A DNA stretch of 64,000 nucleotides from Aedes albopictus (GCF_035046485.1 NC_085136.1:222088853-222152852), one strand, 5' to 3'; counted from the stretch's first letter, positions 1 to 11,721 are shown. The notes: generated by a model not told the origin, from the letters alone. Translations and numbers: made by a program.

Positions 1-121
1 AAATAAGTGAACTTGCAGGAGGTGCTTCAAGATTCAAACGCTCATACTGAAAATTCACATTTTTTGAGTTGTGCCCCTATTGCAGGAAACCGACGATATT
101 GGAAGCTTTCAACATTCTCCA

Positions 122-1320
122 CTAATTGCCCAGTTGCCGTAAAGCTGGAAGGGTTGACCTGTTTACATCCAACAATTTGGTCTTGTTGACGTTGATGGTA
201 AGACCTGCCGCTGAGGAGCGATCGGCAGGATCATCGAGCTTGCTCTGCATATCAGAGCGCCGTTGAGCTAGCAACGTCATCAGCCAATTTAGGTGCTCCA
301 TGGTAATGAGTTGCCACAGCAATCCACGATTTGGTTCATGGTTAATCGCACCTACCAGGATCTCGTCGATTACGAACAGTAGCGATGATAGTATACATCC
401 TTGCCTAACTCCAGCAACGACCCGGATGGGATCGGACAAAACACCGTTGTGCAGTACTCTGCACGATATTGCTCTGTACTGTGCTTCAATGAGGCCGATG
501 ATTTTCTCAGTGACACCCTTGCGCCTGAGGGCTTCCCACATGCTTCCGTGATTGTGACGGTCAAAAGCTTTTTCATAATCAATGAACACTAGGTAGAGAG
601 ACTCTTGGAATTCATTGATTTGCTCCAGAATGTTACGGAGCGTGACAATATGGTCCACACGGGATCGTCCGGCACGGAATACTGCTTGCTGCCGTCCGAT
701 AGTTGCGTCAATCTTCTCCTGTATCCGGTTAAGGATCACTTTGCAAAGGACTTTGAGAACGATACATAGTAACATGACGCCCGCCAATTATCGCACAGTC
801 AGGTCATCCTTTTTGGGTACATTAACTAGGACGCCTTGCATCCAGTCGGCCGGAAATGTCGCGGTTTCCCATATGTTGCAGAATAATTATTGATGCAGTA
901 TAGAGTGCCTTTAACTTAGAGTGGCGTCAATGTCAAAATTGGAACAAAGCTCATGTGTCAAATTGCTGTCAAATCCATACAAACGCGCGTTCCAAACGAG
1001 CAGGAGACCTGTTAAAATCGGAACATGACACCACTCTCCTTTCCAGTCACTCTAATGCAGTAGTTGTGCTGATACTACGGGATTAGCTTTAAGCATCTCA
1101 CCTGATATGCGATCGACCCCTGGGTCCCTGTTCGATATCATGCTACGGATGATTGTTTCTATCTGTGCATTGATGGAGCTTCGGTATTGACACGGGTAAT
1201 GCGTTGAACCCTTGGCGGACCATGCTGAGGTGTTGATGGCGTGGCTGACACTTGAAAAAGGTTTCCAAAAGGCACGAGCCAGCGCACAGTGGCCGGAAGC
1301 CGGACAAAACCTCAATCGAC
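122..1320 (-). pseudogene. Decayed non-LTR retrotransposon reverse transcriptase fragment
   Basis: Read on the minus strand, this is the reverse transcriptase domain of a LINE, which would copy element RNA into DNA at a nicked target. The N-terminal end (about 1055-1140) shows DGxSxEML-like residues (GVDRISGEMLKANP). The main block (about 122-787) shows FIDYEKAFD (motif A aspartate) and GVRQGCILSSLLF (motif B). The catalytic LADD is present around 285-300 but in a different frame, lying between two small indels, so no continuous ORF crosses the active site. Downstream, ADRSSAAGLTINVNKTK resembles the post-palm region. The endonuclease is absent. A 154-bp MITE splits the domain at 901-1054. 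The clade is uncertain. Confidence 0.85.
901..1054. mobile_element. MITE with 8-bp target duplication (hAT- or P-type) inside the LINE
   Basis: A 154-bp insert begins TAGAGTG and ends CACTCTA. The imperfect inverted repeat extends about 30 bp (AGAGTGG.GTCA on the left, TGACACCACTCT on the right). It is flanked by identical 8-bp copies of ATGCAGTA at 893-900 and 1055-1062. Eight-bp duplications are typical of hAT and P superfamilies. The termini resemble those of the larger element at 28214-29354. It has no coding capacity and postdates the LINE it interrupts. Confidence 0.85.
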
Positions 1321-3470
1321 TTCAATATTTTATTTTTCTAATATTTTTCTTCCATTATAGATACTTCAACTAAGAAAACCCCAAATTTTTAAGAGATTTG
1401 GTCGAAAATTGAGTCTTGTAGATTTTTCCAAAGTTGAAGTTTTATGTGCTACATATTAGTATTTATTGTCTTTATTTTATGAGCTTCCTTAATGAGTTCA
1501 TTGTAAAAGTTAGGAAGACTTGAATAATGTGACAATATTTTTTGTGTTTTTGGGTATGAATAACCATTACATTTCAGGGATTGTATGGAATTTAATCACA
1601 AAATTATTATGTTTTTTACAATTTGCAAACATATTGACTTTTATGAAATTTTGAAGAAAAACTTCGTAATAAAGAGATCCAGTACTTGTTTAGGAAACAT
1701 CAGAAAACGACGCCGTATCCCGGATCTGACGTGCAATTTTGTCTAGTTTTTGGCTATATAGGTCACTGTTTGCGCATTTTTGCGCAAAGCGCGAAAAAAA
1801 AAAATTTTTTTCTATCAGGTCACAATGGAGCCGCATGGTTGTGGAGAAAATGATATTGTTTGAAGTTTAAATTTTATCTTAACATAGTTCAAATTGACTT
1901 CAGAATAATAACAATTTAGTGTAATTTTCATTCTTGTAAGACACTTTCACCAAGTCAGATGGTCATAAGGGGGGGGCGGTCTTGTCTGATAATGTAATAA
2001 TGTAATGGCCACAGCTTTAACATTTTTTTTTATTATTTTTTTTTTAATATTATTTTATTTTTTGACAGAAAAACACAAGAAGGTGAGTGCTCTAGTTTAA
2101 AGCAGTAACCTGGAGAGGAAAGGAGTGATGACTAAGTATGAATAAGCCTTTATTTTCTTAGACACTAGCCACATGTTGCTTAACCAGATACAACTAACTC
2201 TTTTAACCTTCAAAATAAAAGGAAGACAAAAACAACCGTGAAAACATGTAAAAATAACTACAAACCATTGCTCATTAATTTTCTTACACTGGTTGTTTCT
2301 TCGATTCATCTTAATCGTTAGAATTGCTCAACAACCTTGGAAGAAATCTCTTCACGAACTTCTATCGAAGTTTCAATATAAAATGACACAAATTCGTCGA
2401 CATCTACGTGTTTCTTTTCTACACGCACATCGCTACAGTTCAAAGCAACAATCAGCTAAAAAAATATAAAAGGAATTCATCAAATGGCGTTAAACGCTAC
2501 GTCAAATATTTTTCTGCGTAAACGTCGCGATCACCAAGGCAATCTTTGATTATTTTGATCGCAATTTTATGAAACGAACATTTTACGCTCTTTAGTGAAA
2601 CCCCGTTTATTGTTTTTTTTTTTAACTTAAAGTTTTATTGTATGTTATTCATGCAGTTTCGTTAAACACATTTCTACAAAACGACACACAGAGTGATAAA
2701 GATTTTGAAAACATTTACTAGAACTCTACTGTTCATAAATATGATTACCGATCTCTGATGATCGTTTTACAAAAACTCCCTTCAATATTGCGAATATGAA
2801 TTGCCAATTCTTTATAGATAGGGTTGTTTCGGTTGCTTCGACAAGTGATAGCAGGGATCGATGTACCTTAAAACCCAAACTCGGAAGAGCATATATGAAG
2901 TTGTTGAAACGAGATTGATAAAAAGCAGTTCAAATTTTACGCAGTTCACTATATTAGACTATCTGACCACATAACGATTGAATTAACACACCTTCATGCA
3001 CCCACCGTAAAATTTCACGTGGTCTATGGGCAGTCCCTGAGAATAGACCACGTCTTTTCAGCCAACATTAGTGTGTATCTGGATTGATCCATTGAAAGAA
3101 AACGTAGGTAATTGATTTTTTCCAATAATTTATGTAGTTTTGAAGATTTTGGACCACCTTAACAGCAACAAATACACAATTATAGTTTATTTCAATACCA
3201 ATACATTATTTAAGAACCCCCAAATTCAAAGCTTAATCAAAACCTACGTTCAGAAAGCACATCGTGATAGCTTATTATCGATTATTTTTACATGCTTTCC
3301 ATAATCAGCAGATTTCAAAATTTTGAACCACCCTAATATAGTAAAATCACAATATATGATAAGTTCCATAGCAGAAATAGATTTAGGGAACTAAAATCAT
3401 CAAAACCTGTGAGTTTTAGCAATTTCGGTTAACATTTGAGGCTTTGTCCGACTTTTGTATGGAGGCCCGC
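1321..3470. other. AT-rich DNA without recognised genes
   Basis: About 2.1 kb with long A/T runs and stops in all frames; the longest ORF (70 codons) has no recognisable domain. The only local structure I can point to is a perfect 11-bp hairpin at 3017-3053 (arms ACGTGGTCTAT). A G7 run lies near 1970. No splice-bounded exon could be argued for. Confidence 0.6.
3017..3053. repeat. Perfect short hairpin
   Basis: Arms ACGTGGTCTAT (3017-3027) and its exact complement ATAGACCACGT (3043-3053) enclose a 15-nt loop. No T run follows, so nothing suggests a terminator. It could be the relic of a small palindromic element. Confidence 0.5.
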
Positions 3471-6400
3471 CACTGTGCAGCGTTTCAACTGGTCAGTAAC
3501 TGTCCAGACGTGTCTTTCACGGGCATCGTAGCTTTCATCTTGGTCCCACTAAGACGACGTGAGACGTCGTAGAGGAGATGGATGTCGCCTGTGTTTGCGG
3601 CTTTCTCGCCTTCGTCGGCTAGGGAGTCCGCCCACGCTCTCAGAAAGCTTAGTCAACATTTTACTATCGCTGTGATGTTACAGCTTATGCCATCTTCGGT
3701 CGCGCCAGATGCTCGCGAAGTCACGCTCCACCTGGTCCATCGATCGTGCTTTCTGCGCTCCATGCCTTCTTGTGCCAACCGGATCAGTTGCAAACACCAG
3801 CTTTGCAGGGTTGTTGTCCGGCATGCTTGCAACATGCCCTGCCCATCGTATCATTCCGGCTTTGGCCACCTTCTGGATACTGGGTCCGCCCTAAAGTGCA
3901 ACGAGCTCGTGGTTCATCCTTCTCTGCCACACACCGTTCTCCTGCACACCGCCGAAGATCGTCCTTAGCACGCGTCGCTCGAAAACTCCGAGTGCTTGCA
4001 GGTCCTCCTCGAGCATGGTCCACGTCTCGTGCCCGTAGATTACCGGTCTTCTTAGCGTTTTGTACATGGTGCATTTGGTGCGTGGGTGAATCTTTTTCGA
4101 CCGCAGTTTCTTCTGGAGCCCGTAGTAGGCCCGACTTCTCCTAATTTCACAGCTCACGTTGTTGTCAGCCGTCAGTAAGGATCCGAGGTAGACGAATTCC
4201 TCCACCACCTCGAAAGTATCCCCGTCTATTACTACTATAACTATTACTACCCAGACCCTATTATTACTATTACTACCCAGGTCTATTACTACCCAGACGG
4301 ATCCTGTCGTTTTCGGTTCCGCTTACCAGCATGTACTTTGTTTTTGAGGCATTCACCACCAGTCCGACCTTTGCTGCTTCGCGTTTCAGGCAGGTGTACA
4401 GCTCTGCCACCGTTCCAAATGTTCTGGAAATAATGTCCATGTCGTCCGCAAAGCACACAAATTGTCCGGATTTTGTGAAAATCGTTCCCCGGCTGTTGAG
4501 CTCGGCTCGTCGCATCACACCTTCCAGAGCGATGTTGAAGAGTAGGCATGAGAGTCCATCACCTTGTCGCAGTCCCCGGCGAGATTCGAATGAACTAGAT
4601 AGTTCACCCGAAACCCTTACTCAGTTTTGCACACCGTCCATCGTTGCTTTAATCAATCTAGTCAGCTTCCCTGGAAAGCCGTTTTCGTTCATGATTCTCC
4701 ATAGCTCTGCGCGGTCGATACTGTCGTATGCCGCTTTGAAGTCGATGAACAGGTGGTGCGTTGGGACCTGGTATTCGCGGCATTTCTGGAGGATTTGCCG
4801 TACGGTAAAGATCTGGTCCGTTGTCGACCGGCCGTCGATGGAGCCGGCTTGATAACTTCCCACGAACTCATTTGTTTTAGGTGACAGACGACGGAAGATG
4901 ATCTGGGATAGCACTTTGTAGGCAGCATTCAAAATAGTGATGACCCTGAAGTTCTCACATTCCAAATGGTCGCCTTTCTTGTGAATGGGGCAGATTACCT
5001 CCGGTAGCTGTTCGGTTTCCCAGATCCTGACTATCAGCCGATGCAGACAGGTGACCAACTTTCCTGGGCCCATCTTGATGAGTTCAGCTGCGATACCATC
5101 CTTACCAGCTGCTTTGTTGGTTTTGAGCTGGTGAATAGCATCCTTAACTCCCCTCAGCGTGGGAGTTGGTTCATTTCCGTCCTACGCTGCACTGGCGTCG
5201 TCGTTTCCTCCGTTGCCGTGGGCTCCCGTGCCTACGTTCTCCACGCCGTTCAGGTGCTGATCGAAGTGCTGCTTCCACCTTTCGATCACCTCACGTCCGT
5301 CCGTCAAGAGGCCTCCGTCTTTATCCCTGCCTATTTCGGCTCGCGGCACGAAGCCGTTGCGGGATGCGTTGAGCTTCTGATAGAACTTCCGTGTTTCTTG
5401 GGAACGGCACAGCAGTTCCATTTCGTCACACTCCGCTTCATCCAGGCGGCGCTTTTTCTCCCGAAAGAGGCGGGTCTGCTGTTTCCGCTACTGTTTATTA
5501 CGTTCCACGTTCTGTCGAGTCCCTTGCTGCAGCATTACCGCTCTCGCTGCATTCTTCTCCTCCAAAACCGTTCTACACTCTTCGTCGAACCATTCGTACC
5601 GTCGATTCCGTTCCACGTACCCGATGGTGCTCTCGGCTGCGTCGTTGATGACTGCTTTCACTGTACTCCAGCAGTCCTCTAGAGGGGCCTCATCGAGCTC
5701 GCCCTCGTCTGGCAACGCGGCCTCGAGATTCTGCGCGTATGCTGAGGCGACATCTGGTTGCTTCAGTCGCTCTAGGTTATACCGTGGCGGTCGCCGGTAC
5801 CGTAGATTGTTGATGACGCAGAGTTTTTGGCGCAGTTTGACCATCACCAGATACTGGTCGGAGTCGATGTTGGAGCCACTATAGGTCCTAACGTTGATAA
5901 TGTCGGAGAAGTGCCGTTTATCAATCAGAACGTGTTCGATTTGAGATTCCGTCTGCTGTGGTGATCTCCAGGTGTAACGATAAGGGAGGCTGTTTTGGAA
6001 AAAGGTGCTACGTATGGCCATATTTTTGGAGGCGACGAAATCAATGAGTTGTAGGCCGTTTTCGTTCATCTGCTGGTGGGCGCTGAGCTTACCAATCGTC
6101 GGTCTGAATTCCTCCTCCTGGCCTACCTGAGCGTTCAAATCACCTATGATGATCTTGACGTCGTGGCTTGGGTAGCGATCGTACTCGCGTTCGAGCTGCG
6201 CGTAAAATGCGTGCTTGTCATCATCAGTACCGATTGGTGGGAGTTCCGGAGTGTGGGCTGTGCACGTTTATTATGCTGAAGTTGAAGAATCGGCCCTTGA
6301 TCCTCAACCTGCACATTCTTTCGTCGATCGGCCACCAACCGATCACGCGCCTCTGCATATCACCCATCACGATGAAAGCTGTTCCCAACACACCTCCTGC

Positions 6401-6990
6401 AGCGCTACGATGCCGAACCCGCAGTCCTTCAGTAGATCGGCGAGTATGCGGGTGCTCCCAATGAAGTTGAGAGATCGGCAGTTCCACATACCGAGTTTCA
6501 AATTGCAAGTCCTTATTGTTCGCTGGGGTCGTTGCCGTTGGTCTCGGTTCGTATTATTCTATTGCTGATTTTCCGTTACAATGTTTTTTTACGGCTGGCT
6601 CGTAGGGCCTGACACCAACCTTCTACTATCCGGAGGACCAAAGTGCACAGATGAGCTTATAGTCCTTCCCTGGCACTCGGACGTAGATCAACCACCCCTA
6701 ACATGGGGATCAGACGCTGTTGTGAGCCGCTCGTCCTGGAGAACAGACGCTCAGGTTTGCCGAAGCAAACCTCCCCCCCCCTTCCCTGTCAGCCTATGAG
6801 CAAAGTTCCCACCGGCGTTGATTACCCGATCTTCCCTAAGGTTGCTCATAGTTTCCGGCCGAGGCTAGAGGATCACAATGGGATCTTAATTGCGCAGCAT
6901 ACCCAGCCTTTACCGTGCCACCCATCCACCTGATCTCAATTATCACGAAATCCCCGCAAAGACTTATTTCACCGACTGATACCGGTCCAG
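3471..6990 (-). pseudogene. RTE-like LINE, near full length but frameshifted
   Basis: The minus strand carries, 5' to 3', an apurinic-type endonuclease (about 6500 down to 5490; VALQEVCWEQL, then NVHSPHSGT and the NENGLQLIDF / TWRSP segment), a linker, and a reverse transcriptase (about 5070 down to 4290; IHKKGDHLECENFR, FIDFKAAYDSID as motif A, FVCFADDMDII as the catalytic ADD). The C-terminal region (4208-3650) includes EFVYLGSLLTADN, YGLQKKLRS, YGHETWTM and IRWAGHVASM. This layout and motif set match RTE-clade LINEs that insect annotations often label 'craniofacial development protein 2-like'. Several frameshifts and stops break it into pieces of 60-216 codons, so it is a dead copy. The 6550-6990 segment is assigned to the element's 5' part by position only. 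Confidence 0.85.
4215..4298. repeat. Local expansion of CTATTACTACCCAGAC inside the RT pseudogene
   Basis: The segment between the conserved RT blocks holds three imperfect copies of a CTATTACTA(CCCAG) unit in tandem. They have no counterpart expected in the protein family, so they look like slippage expansion after the element died. The expansion separates the EFVYLG block from the FADD block. Confidence 0.6.
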
Positions 6991-7138
6991 GTGAAACTGT
7001 TCCAGAACGTACGGGTGAACAAACAGTAAATATACACTCAAGTAAGTCTCCTTTCGCATAATAAGTATTCGGCAGAATGATTTTTGTGAAATATTTGTTC
7101 TGAAACATAAACTATAACATAAAAACGTTTATTCTATG

Positions 7139-7444
7139 TGTTGCGTCCACCGCAAACTGAATTGTATTTTTAGCACACAACACACCAACTGAACCATTGT
7201 GTCCCACTACACAACAAATGATAAAAAATAGCTATTGAAGTCAGTTACTACCACCTCTTTGACCCGTGCGGTCGCGAAATACACGTTGTACAACGAGCGA
7301 CGCAGTGAAGTGCCCATTCTTGCAACGACCGAAAACTCCCCAGTGCAGTGACTATTCCTCGCGAACCAGTGACCAAACTCCTAATCTGTCCACTCCGTCG
7401 TTGTCCCGCGGTTGAGCTCCGAAGAGGATTCCCTTGCGTGAACA
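7139..7444 (+). repeat. BEL/Pao 5' LTR
   Basis: This 306-bp repeat starts TGTTGCGTCCACC and ends GCGTGAACA. Compared with the 3' LTR by eye it differs by four substitutions and one 3-bp indel, so the insertion is fairly recent but not brand new. A TGG-initial primer-binding-like site lies about 6 bp after its end. Confidence 0.93.
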
Positions 7445-7449
7445 TCTTT

Positions 7450-7467
7450 TTGGTCCTTCGAACCGGA
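7450..7467 (+). promoter_or_regulatory. Putative tRNA primer-binding site
   Basis: TGGTCCTTCGAACCGG lies just inside the left LTR. Its start TGG would pair with a tRNA CCA end, and TTCGAACC could pair with a T-arm-like sequence. The position fits a primer-binding site. The cognate tRNA was not identified and the T-arm to CCA spacing is shorter than a standard tRNA end would give. Confidence 0.5.
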
Positions 7468-8166
7468 TCCAAGTGGAACCAGTGTGCGTTGTAGTGCGAA
7501 CTAATTGCCGTCGCATGAGACTCCACCGTTGCGAACGTTGTAACACGCGTGCTACCTAATCACCCTCTGTGGGTGATATATACCGATCACCGATAATTGG
7601 CTCTGTGTTGTGACTGTGCTGGGTTGGTCGGCCGAAAATTGGGCTTCCCGTCGTGTGCCCGTGTGAGCCGGCTTTGTGCAGAATAAGATCGCCGCGCGAG
7701 TACAAAGTGATTGAAAGCGAACAGTGATCGCTGGTTGAACGCTGGTCGGTGAACTTTGACACTAAGCTGGACAATTGAACCAGAAAAGAAAGCGCAGTGA
7801 ATGTTGTACCGCCTGTGCACAGTGGTCAAAAGTGATAATTTAAACGTTCTTAGCGCTTGTTTTTTTTTTTTTGGGATCGTTTTCGGGTTTATCGACAAAA
7901 CCCGCACCTGTTTGCTGCCGTTTTTCGGGTTTATCGTTAAAACCTGATATTCCATTTCCTGGTTTGGGCGTCAGAACCAGTGCCACCGTGAGTAAGGCTT
8001 GAGAGCGTTGGGTCGGCGTGGCTTCGGTGAGTACACCATCTAGAGTAGGCAACTTTTTTGGAATTTCGTTGTGGTGGAGTGGATTGGCATCGCTTTTTGG
8101 ATTTCGTTTGGGTTGTGGTGGCTGTTTGTGGTTATTGCTTGTTACGTGGCACTCTGAGGCAGCAGA

Positions 8167-10299
8167 ATGGCGCTTCGAGAACGGTCGAAAATGATGAGCG
8201 TGACTGTGGACGCAATCAAGACTATCCAAGACTTCGTCGACAACTACGATGCCGAAGTTGACCAAAGTAAAATCAAATCTAGATTGATGAGATTGGATCA
8301 ACTGTACAGCCGATTTGAAGCCGTCTCCATTGAGGTGGAATTGTTGATGGACGAGGAGGCTGAGACGAAGGCCACATTTACGAAAAACCGTAGTGAAATG
8401 GAAGATACATACTATGCGCTGCGTGACTTCCTCACCTTGAACAAACCCGACAAACTCTCCTCTCCCCACTCTTCCCACGTTTCTTCGTCCGTTGTGCGAT
8501 TACCGAAGATCGATCTTCCGACATTCGATGGTGAGATCGATAATTGGATCCCTTTTCATGATGCCTACCGTAGCTTGATCCACAATAATAAGGATCTTGC
8601 TGCCGTCGACAAGTTCCATTATCTAATGGCGGCACTGAAGGATCCAGTAAAGCGACTACTGGAAACAACGAGCATCACAGGGAACAACTACAAGATCGCC
8701 TGGGATCTTCTAGTCAGTCAGTACGACAATAAGCGCCTCTTAATTAAGAACCACATCAATTCTCTTTTCAATGTAGAACCTGTTGAAGAGGAGTCTTCTG
8801 TTGCAATTCTAGCACTGGTTGATTATTTTGAACGACATGTGAAGATTCTGACGACGTTGGGAGAGCCAACCACAGAATGGAGCTCTCTGTTAGTGCACAT
8901 GGTGTGTAGTCGCTTGGACCAGAGCATCTTGAGGGACTGGGAGAGGTCAACCAGCAACAATAAGAAGAAGATTCCAACATACAGTGAACTGATTACTTTT
9001 TTGAAGGATCACGCTAGGATCCTGTTTTCACTGAACAGTGGAAGCATTACGCCTCTTTGTCCGATGGAGAAATCACATCAATCTGGTGCTTACACCGCAG
9101 CCGTTTCGAATCCCTCTCCACCGAAAGCGACCAGTTGCATTGCATGCAACCAATCCCACCGCATCTACGACTGCGAAGAATTCAAACGAATGGAACTAGA
9201 TCAGAAGCAAGACACCGTCCGGAGGAAGAAGTTGTGCTGGAACTGTCTGGGGTCCAGTCACTTCAGCCGTGAATGCTCGTCCAAACCCTGTCGGAAATGC
9301 AACGAGAACCACCACACATTGCTGCATCCGTTCACCCCCAATGACCGTTGCACTCGACCCCAATCAAACCCACCAGATCAATATGTTTCTGATTGTAACG
9401 ACGAGTCTGTGATCCCTGCACTGTTATCACTTCCCTCTCCACTTGCCTCCACCACTACACCCGCCACCCAACAGCCTACTTTCAACTCGCTAGCTGCAGC
9501 AAACTCGTACAAAACCAGCCTCCCAACAGTCTTGCTGTCTACAGCCGTGGTAAAGGTCCATGGCCCTTCGGGACGGTCCACACTCGTCCGAACTCTGCTG
9601 GACTCTTGCTCGGAGTCGAATTTTATCACCGACCGGATTGTTCAGCTTCTGGGACTGAATCGACGAAAGCAGCCAGCTGTTATCGCCGGAATGGGTGGAT
9701 CTACAGTAAACAGTCACCAGTGCACCATTGCCACATTCAGTTCCGTTGATTCCACCTACTCGAACACGTTGACGTTCAACATTCTTCCCACAATCACCAA
9801 CGATCTGCCCGGAAAGAGAGTTGACACTTCTGATTGGGACCTTCCTTCGACTGTGATCTTAGCCGATCCCGATTTTGCCAAGCCACGGAGCATCGACATG
9901 GTTATCGGTGCTCAGCTTTTCTTCAGCCTTCTGCGAGAAGGTCAACTATCTGTCGCTGCCGGTTCTCCGGCGAATCAGCCAATTCTCCAACGCACCGTGC
10001 TCGGTTGGGTGGTCAGTGGTCCTGTAACCACAAAAGACCAGTCACAAAAAGCAAGACCGCTCGCTCTGCTGTGCACCACTGTTCGTCACGTGAAGCCTCA
10101 ACAAGCTTGTTATGTTCGGCGGCCTCCGGGAGGTCGCGGTCCAGTCGAGGAAAAACTACTTCCAACAAATCGACATTTGCAAAATCGTAAACTACAGCAA
10201 CTCGTGGTCCAGCACCGCACTCTTCGAAAACCAGCGTTGATTGGGCGTTTCCATGCTGATTCTTCTGAAGGACAACCACGAGTCTCCGCTCAAGTGTAA
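8167..10299 (+). CDS. BEL/Pao Gag-protease polyprotein, C-terminally truncated
   Basis: A 710-residue polyprotein. Residues from about 110 to 290 match the BEL Gag core (DUF1759 type; PKIDLPTFDGEIDNW, FHYLMAAL, KNHINSLF). Zinc-binding repeats follow at about 320-390, including a CCHC knuckle CWNCLGSSHFSREC. From about 470 comes the DUF1758 retropepsin-like domain with active-site-like LLDSCSESNFI, and later MVIGAQLFF and LGWVVSGPV. An intact Pol would continue into reverse transcriptase. Here the reading frame leaves family similarity after LALLCTTVR at about 10090 and ends in unrelated residues, because an internal deletion fused it out of frame to the integrase end. Gag would assemble particles and bind RNA. 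The ATG at 8167 was chosen because it opens the longest ORF and precedes all conserved blocks; a second Met lies nearby. Confidence 0.9.
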   Translation: MALRERSKMMSVTVDAIKTIQDFVDNYDAEVDQSKIKSRLMRLDQLYSRFEAVSIEVELLMDEEAETKATFTKNRSEMEDTYYALRDFLTLNKPDKLSSPHSSHVSSSVVRLPKIDLPTFDGEIDNWIPFHDAYRSLIHNNKDLAAVDKFHYLMAALKDPVKRLLETTSITGNNYKIAWDLLVSQYDNKRLLIKNHINSLFNVEPVEEESSVAILALVDYFERHVKILTTLGEPTTEWSSLLVHMVCSRLDQSILRDWERSTSNNKKKIPTYSELITFLKDHARILFSLNSGSITPLCPMEKSHQSGAYTAAVSNPSPPKATSCIACNQSHRIYDCEEFKRMELDQKQDTVRRKKLCWNCLGSSHFSRECSSKPCRKCNENHHTLLHPFTPNDRCTRPQSNPPDQYVSDCNDESVIPALLSLPSPLASTTTPATQQPTFNSLAAANSYKTSLPTVLLSTAVVKVHGPSGRSTLVRTLLDSCSESNFITDRIVQLLGLNRRKQPAVIAGMGGSTVNSHQCTIATFSSVDSTYSNTLTFNILPTITNDLPGKRVDTSDWDLPSTVILADPDFAKPRSIDMVIGAQLFFSLLREGQLSVAAGSPANQPILQRTVLGWVVSGPVTTKDQSQKARPLALLCTTVRHVKPQQACYVRRPPGGRGPVEEKLLPTNRHLQNRKLQQLVVQHRTLRKPALIGRFHADSSEGQPRVSAQV

Positions 10300-10440
10300 C
10301 ATGAGCCGTATAGCAAGGGTATGCCCTGGCACAGATAGACCGGTCCCTGTGGTTAGACTTGCATTTGGCGCAGTCTGCGACTGGCCGATCTTAAGGGAAT
10401 GCCCATTACCCATCGACGATACCGTTTCCAACTTTACTTC
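10106..10440 (+). pseudogene. Integrase C-terminal end and DUF5641 remnant of BEL pol
   Basis: In a frame different from the gag ORF, codons from 10115 read FGGLREVAVQSRKNYF, which resembles the FGGLWE.AVKS block near the end of BEL integrases. After a stop at 10238-10240 the frame continues with ILLKDNHESPLKCN, RIARVCPGTD and ILRECPLPID, the pattern of the DUF5641 tail. The join with upstream sequence, at about 10095-10112, is the inferred deletion breakpoint. Confidence 0.8.
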
Positions 10441-10579
10441 TATCGAAGTGCTTATCCTACAAAACAACAACACACCATCTACTATCATTTGTATCTACTA
10501 CTACACAAACACTGTTAAAACATACACACTCTTGAACTAGGTTTATCTTTGAATGAAATTATTTCATTGGTGGCCGGTA

Positions 10580-10888
10580 TGTTGCGTCCACCGCAAATTG
10601 AATTGTATTTTTAGCACACAACACACCAACTGAACCATTGTGTCCCACTACACAACAAATGATAAAAAATAGCTATTGAAGTCAGTTACTACCATCTCTT
10701 TGACCCGTGCGATCGCGAAATACACGTTGTACAACGAGCGACGCAGTGAAGTGCCCATTCTTGCAACGACCGAAAACTCCCCAGTAGTGCAGTGACTATT
10801 CCTCGCGAACCAGTGACCAAACTCCTAATCTGTCCACTCCGTCGTTGTCCCGCGGTTGAGCTCCGAAGAGGATTCCCTTGCGTGGACA
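10580..10888 (+). repeat. BEL/Pao 3' LTR
   Basis: This 309-bp repeat starts TGTTGCGTCCACC and ends GCGTGGACA. It is directly preceded by the purine/pyrimidine tract GGTGGCCGGTA and followed by the CTATG target copy. It carries an AGT triplet duplication (CAGTAGTGCAG) that the 5' LTR lacks. Confidence 0.93.
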
Positions 10889-10893
10889 CTATG

Positions 10894-11721
10894 TTTAAGC
10901 CGAATTGATTTGTACGCATCTTAGAATAGCAATCTTACATAAAACGTAGTAAAAACTTTCGTAATCATCTACGTGTTTATTTCCCAGTATCTTGTTGAAC
11001 ACATTTAGGTCCTCCTAGCCGTTAATGAGTTTATGATCCTGTACAGGTTTACGGTCCAACGCTGGTTGATCTTTTTTTTTATTGTAGCGAAACGTTGAAA
11101 ATTAACGTTCAAGCATTCTTCCACCCCCTGTTGCACCGTTTCTCCAATGCCTTGCTCAAGTCATTTCATCTCGCATACCGATTACCTCGGCTCATAATGA
11201 ATTCACTACCGTTCCCAAACTCGCTACTTCAGACTTCAAAGTCTCCATGGCGACCTTCATTTCAATAACTGAATCCACAGTGTTGCCAGAGATAGGAAAT
11301 TATATTACATCAGAGTTAAGTTTCCTGCAATGCCTTTTGGAAACTGGATTTCCAATGTATCGAATTATTAAATGCGTTCTTAGCAAACATTTATCATGAA
11401 ATAAAGTGATTAAGAATGATCAAATAATAATATGTATCGAATTTACTCATTGTAAAATAAGGTTACCTACCTGATGGCAACAGTACCTACTGTTCGGCGT
11501 TTGATAAAGGTAGATTATATTGTAGTCGGTTACAAATGCAGACTGGATTTGCTGTGAACCACCAAACCTCTCCAACATATTACGATTACCTACTTGAATC
11601 AATTGACTTTCCGAAACCTGGGGTCATTACAGCACTCTGTTCAGTTTAAATCAACTTTTTCATGCTTCCTGGATGCAGTTTTAGGAAATATGTGACAACT
11701 TCACAATATAAACTGCTATAA
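10894..11721. other. AT-rich DNA, no recognised content
   Basis: About 0.8 kb right of the BEL element, with no ORF over 60 codons and no clear repeat boundaries. I see nothing assignable here. Confidence 0.5.

Larger units (their letters stand above)
7134..10893 (+). mobile_element. BEL/Pao LTR retrotransposon, internally deleted
   Basis: The element lies between identical CTATG target copies at 7134-7138 and 10889-10893, giving a 5-bp duplication as usual for BEL/Pao. Both LTRs start TGTTGCG and end in ACA. A primer-binding-like TGGTCCTTCGAACC follows the left LTR and a GGTGGCCGGTA tract precedes the right one. Inside is one 710-codon ORF with Gag and protease, then a remnant of the integrase end. 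Reverse transcriptase, RNase H and most of integrase are missing, so it could move only with proteins supplied in trans. Confidence 0.93.
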
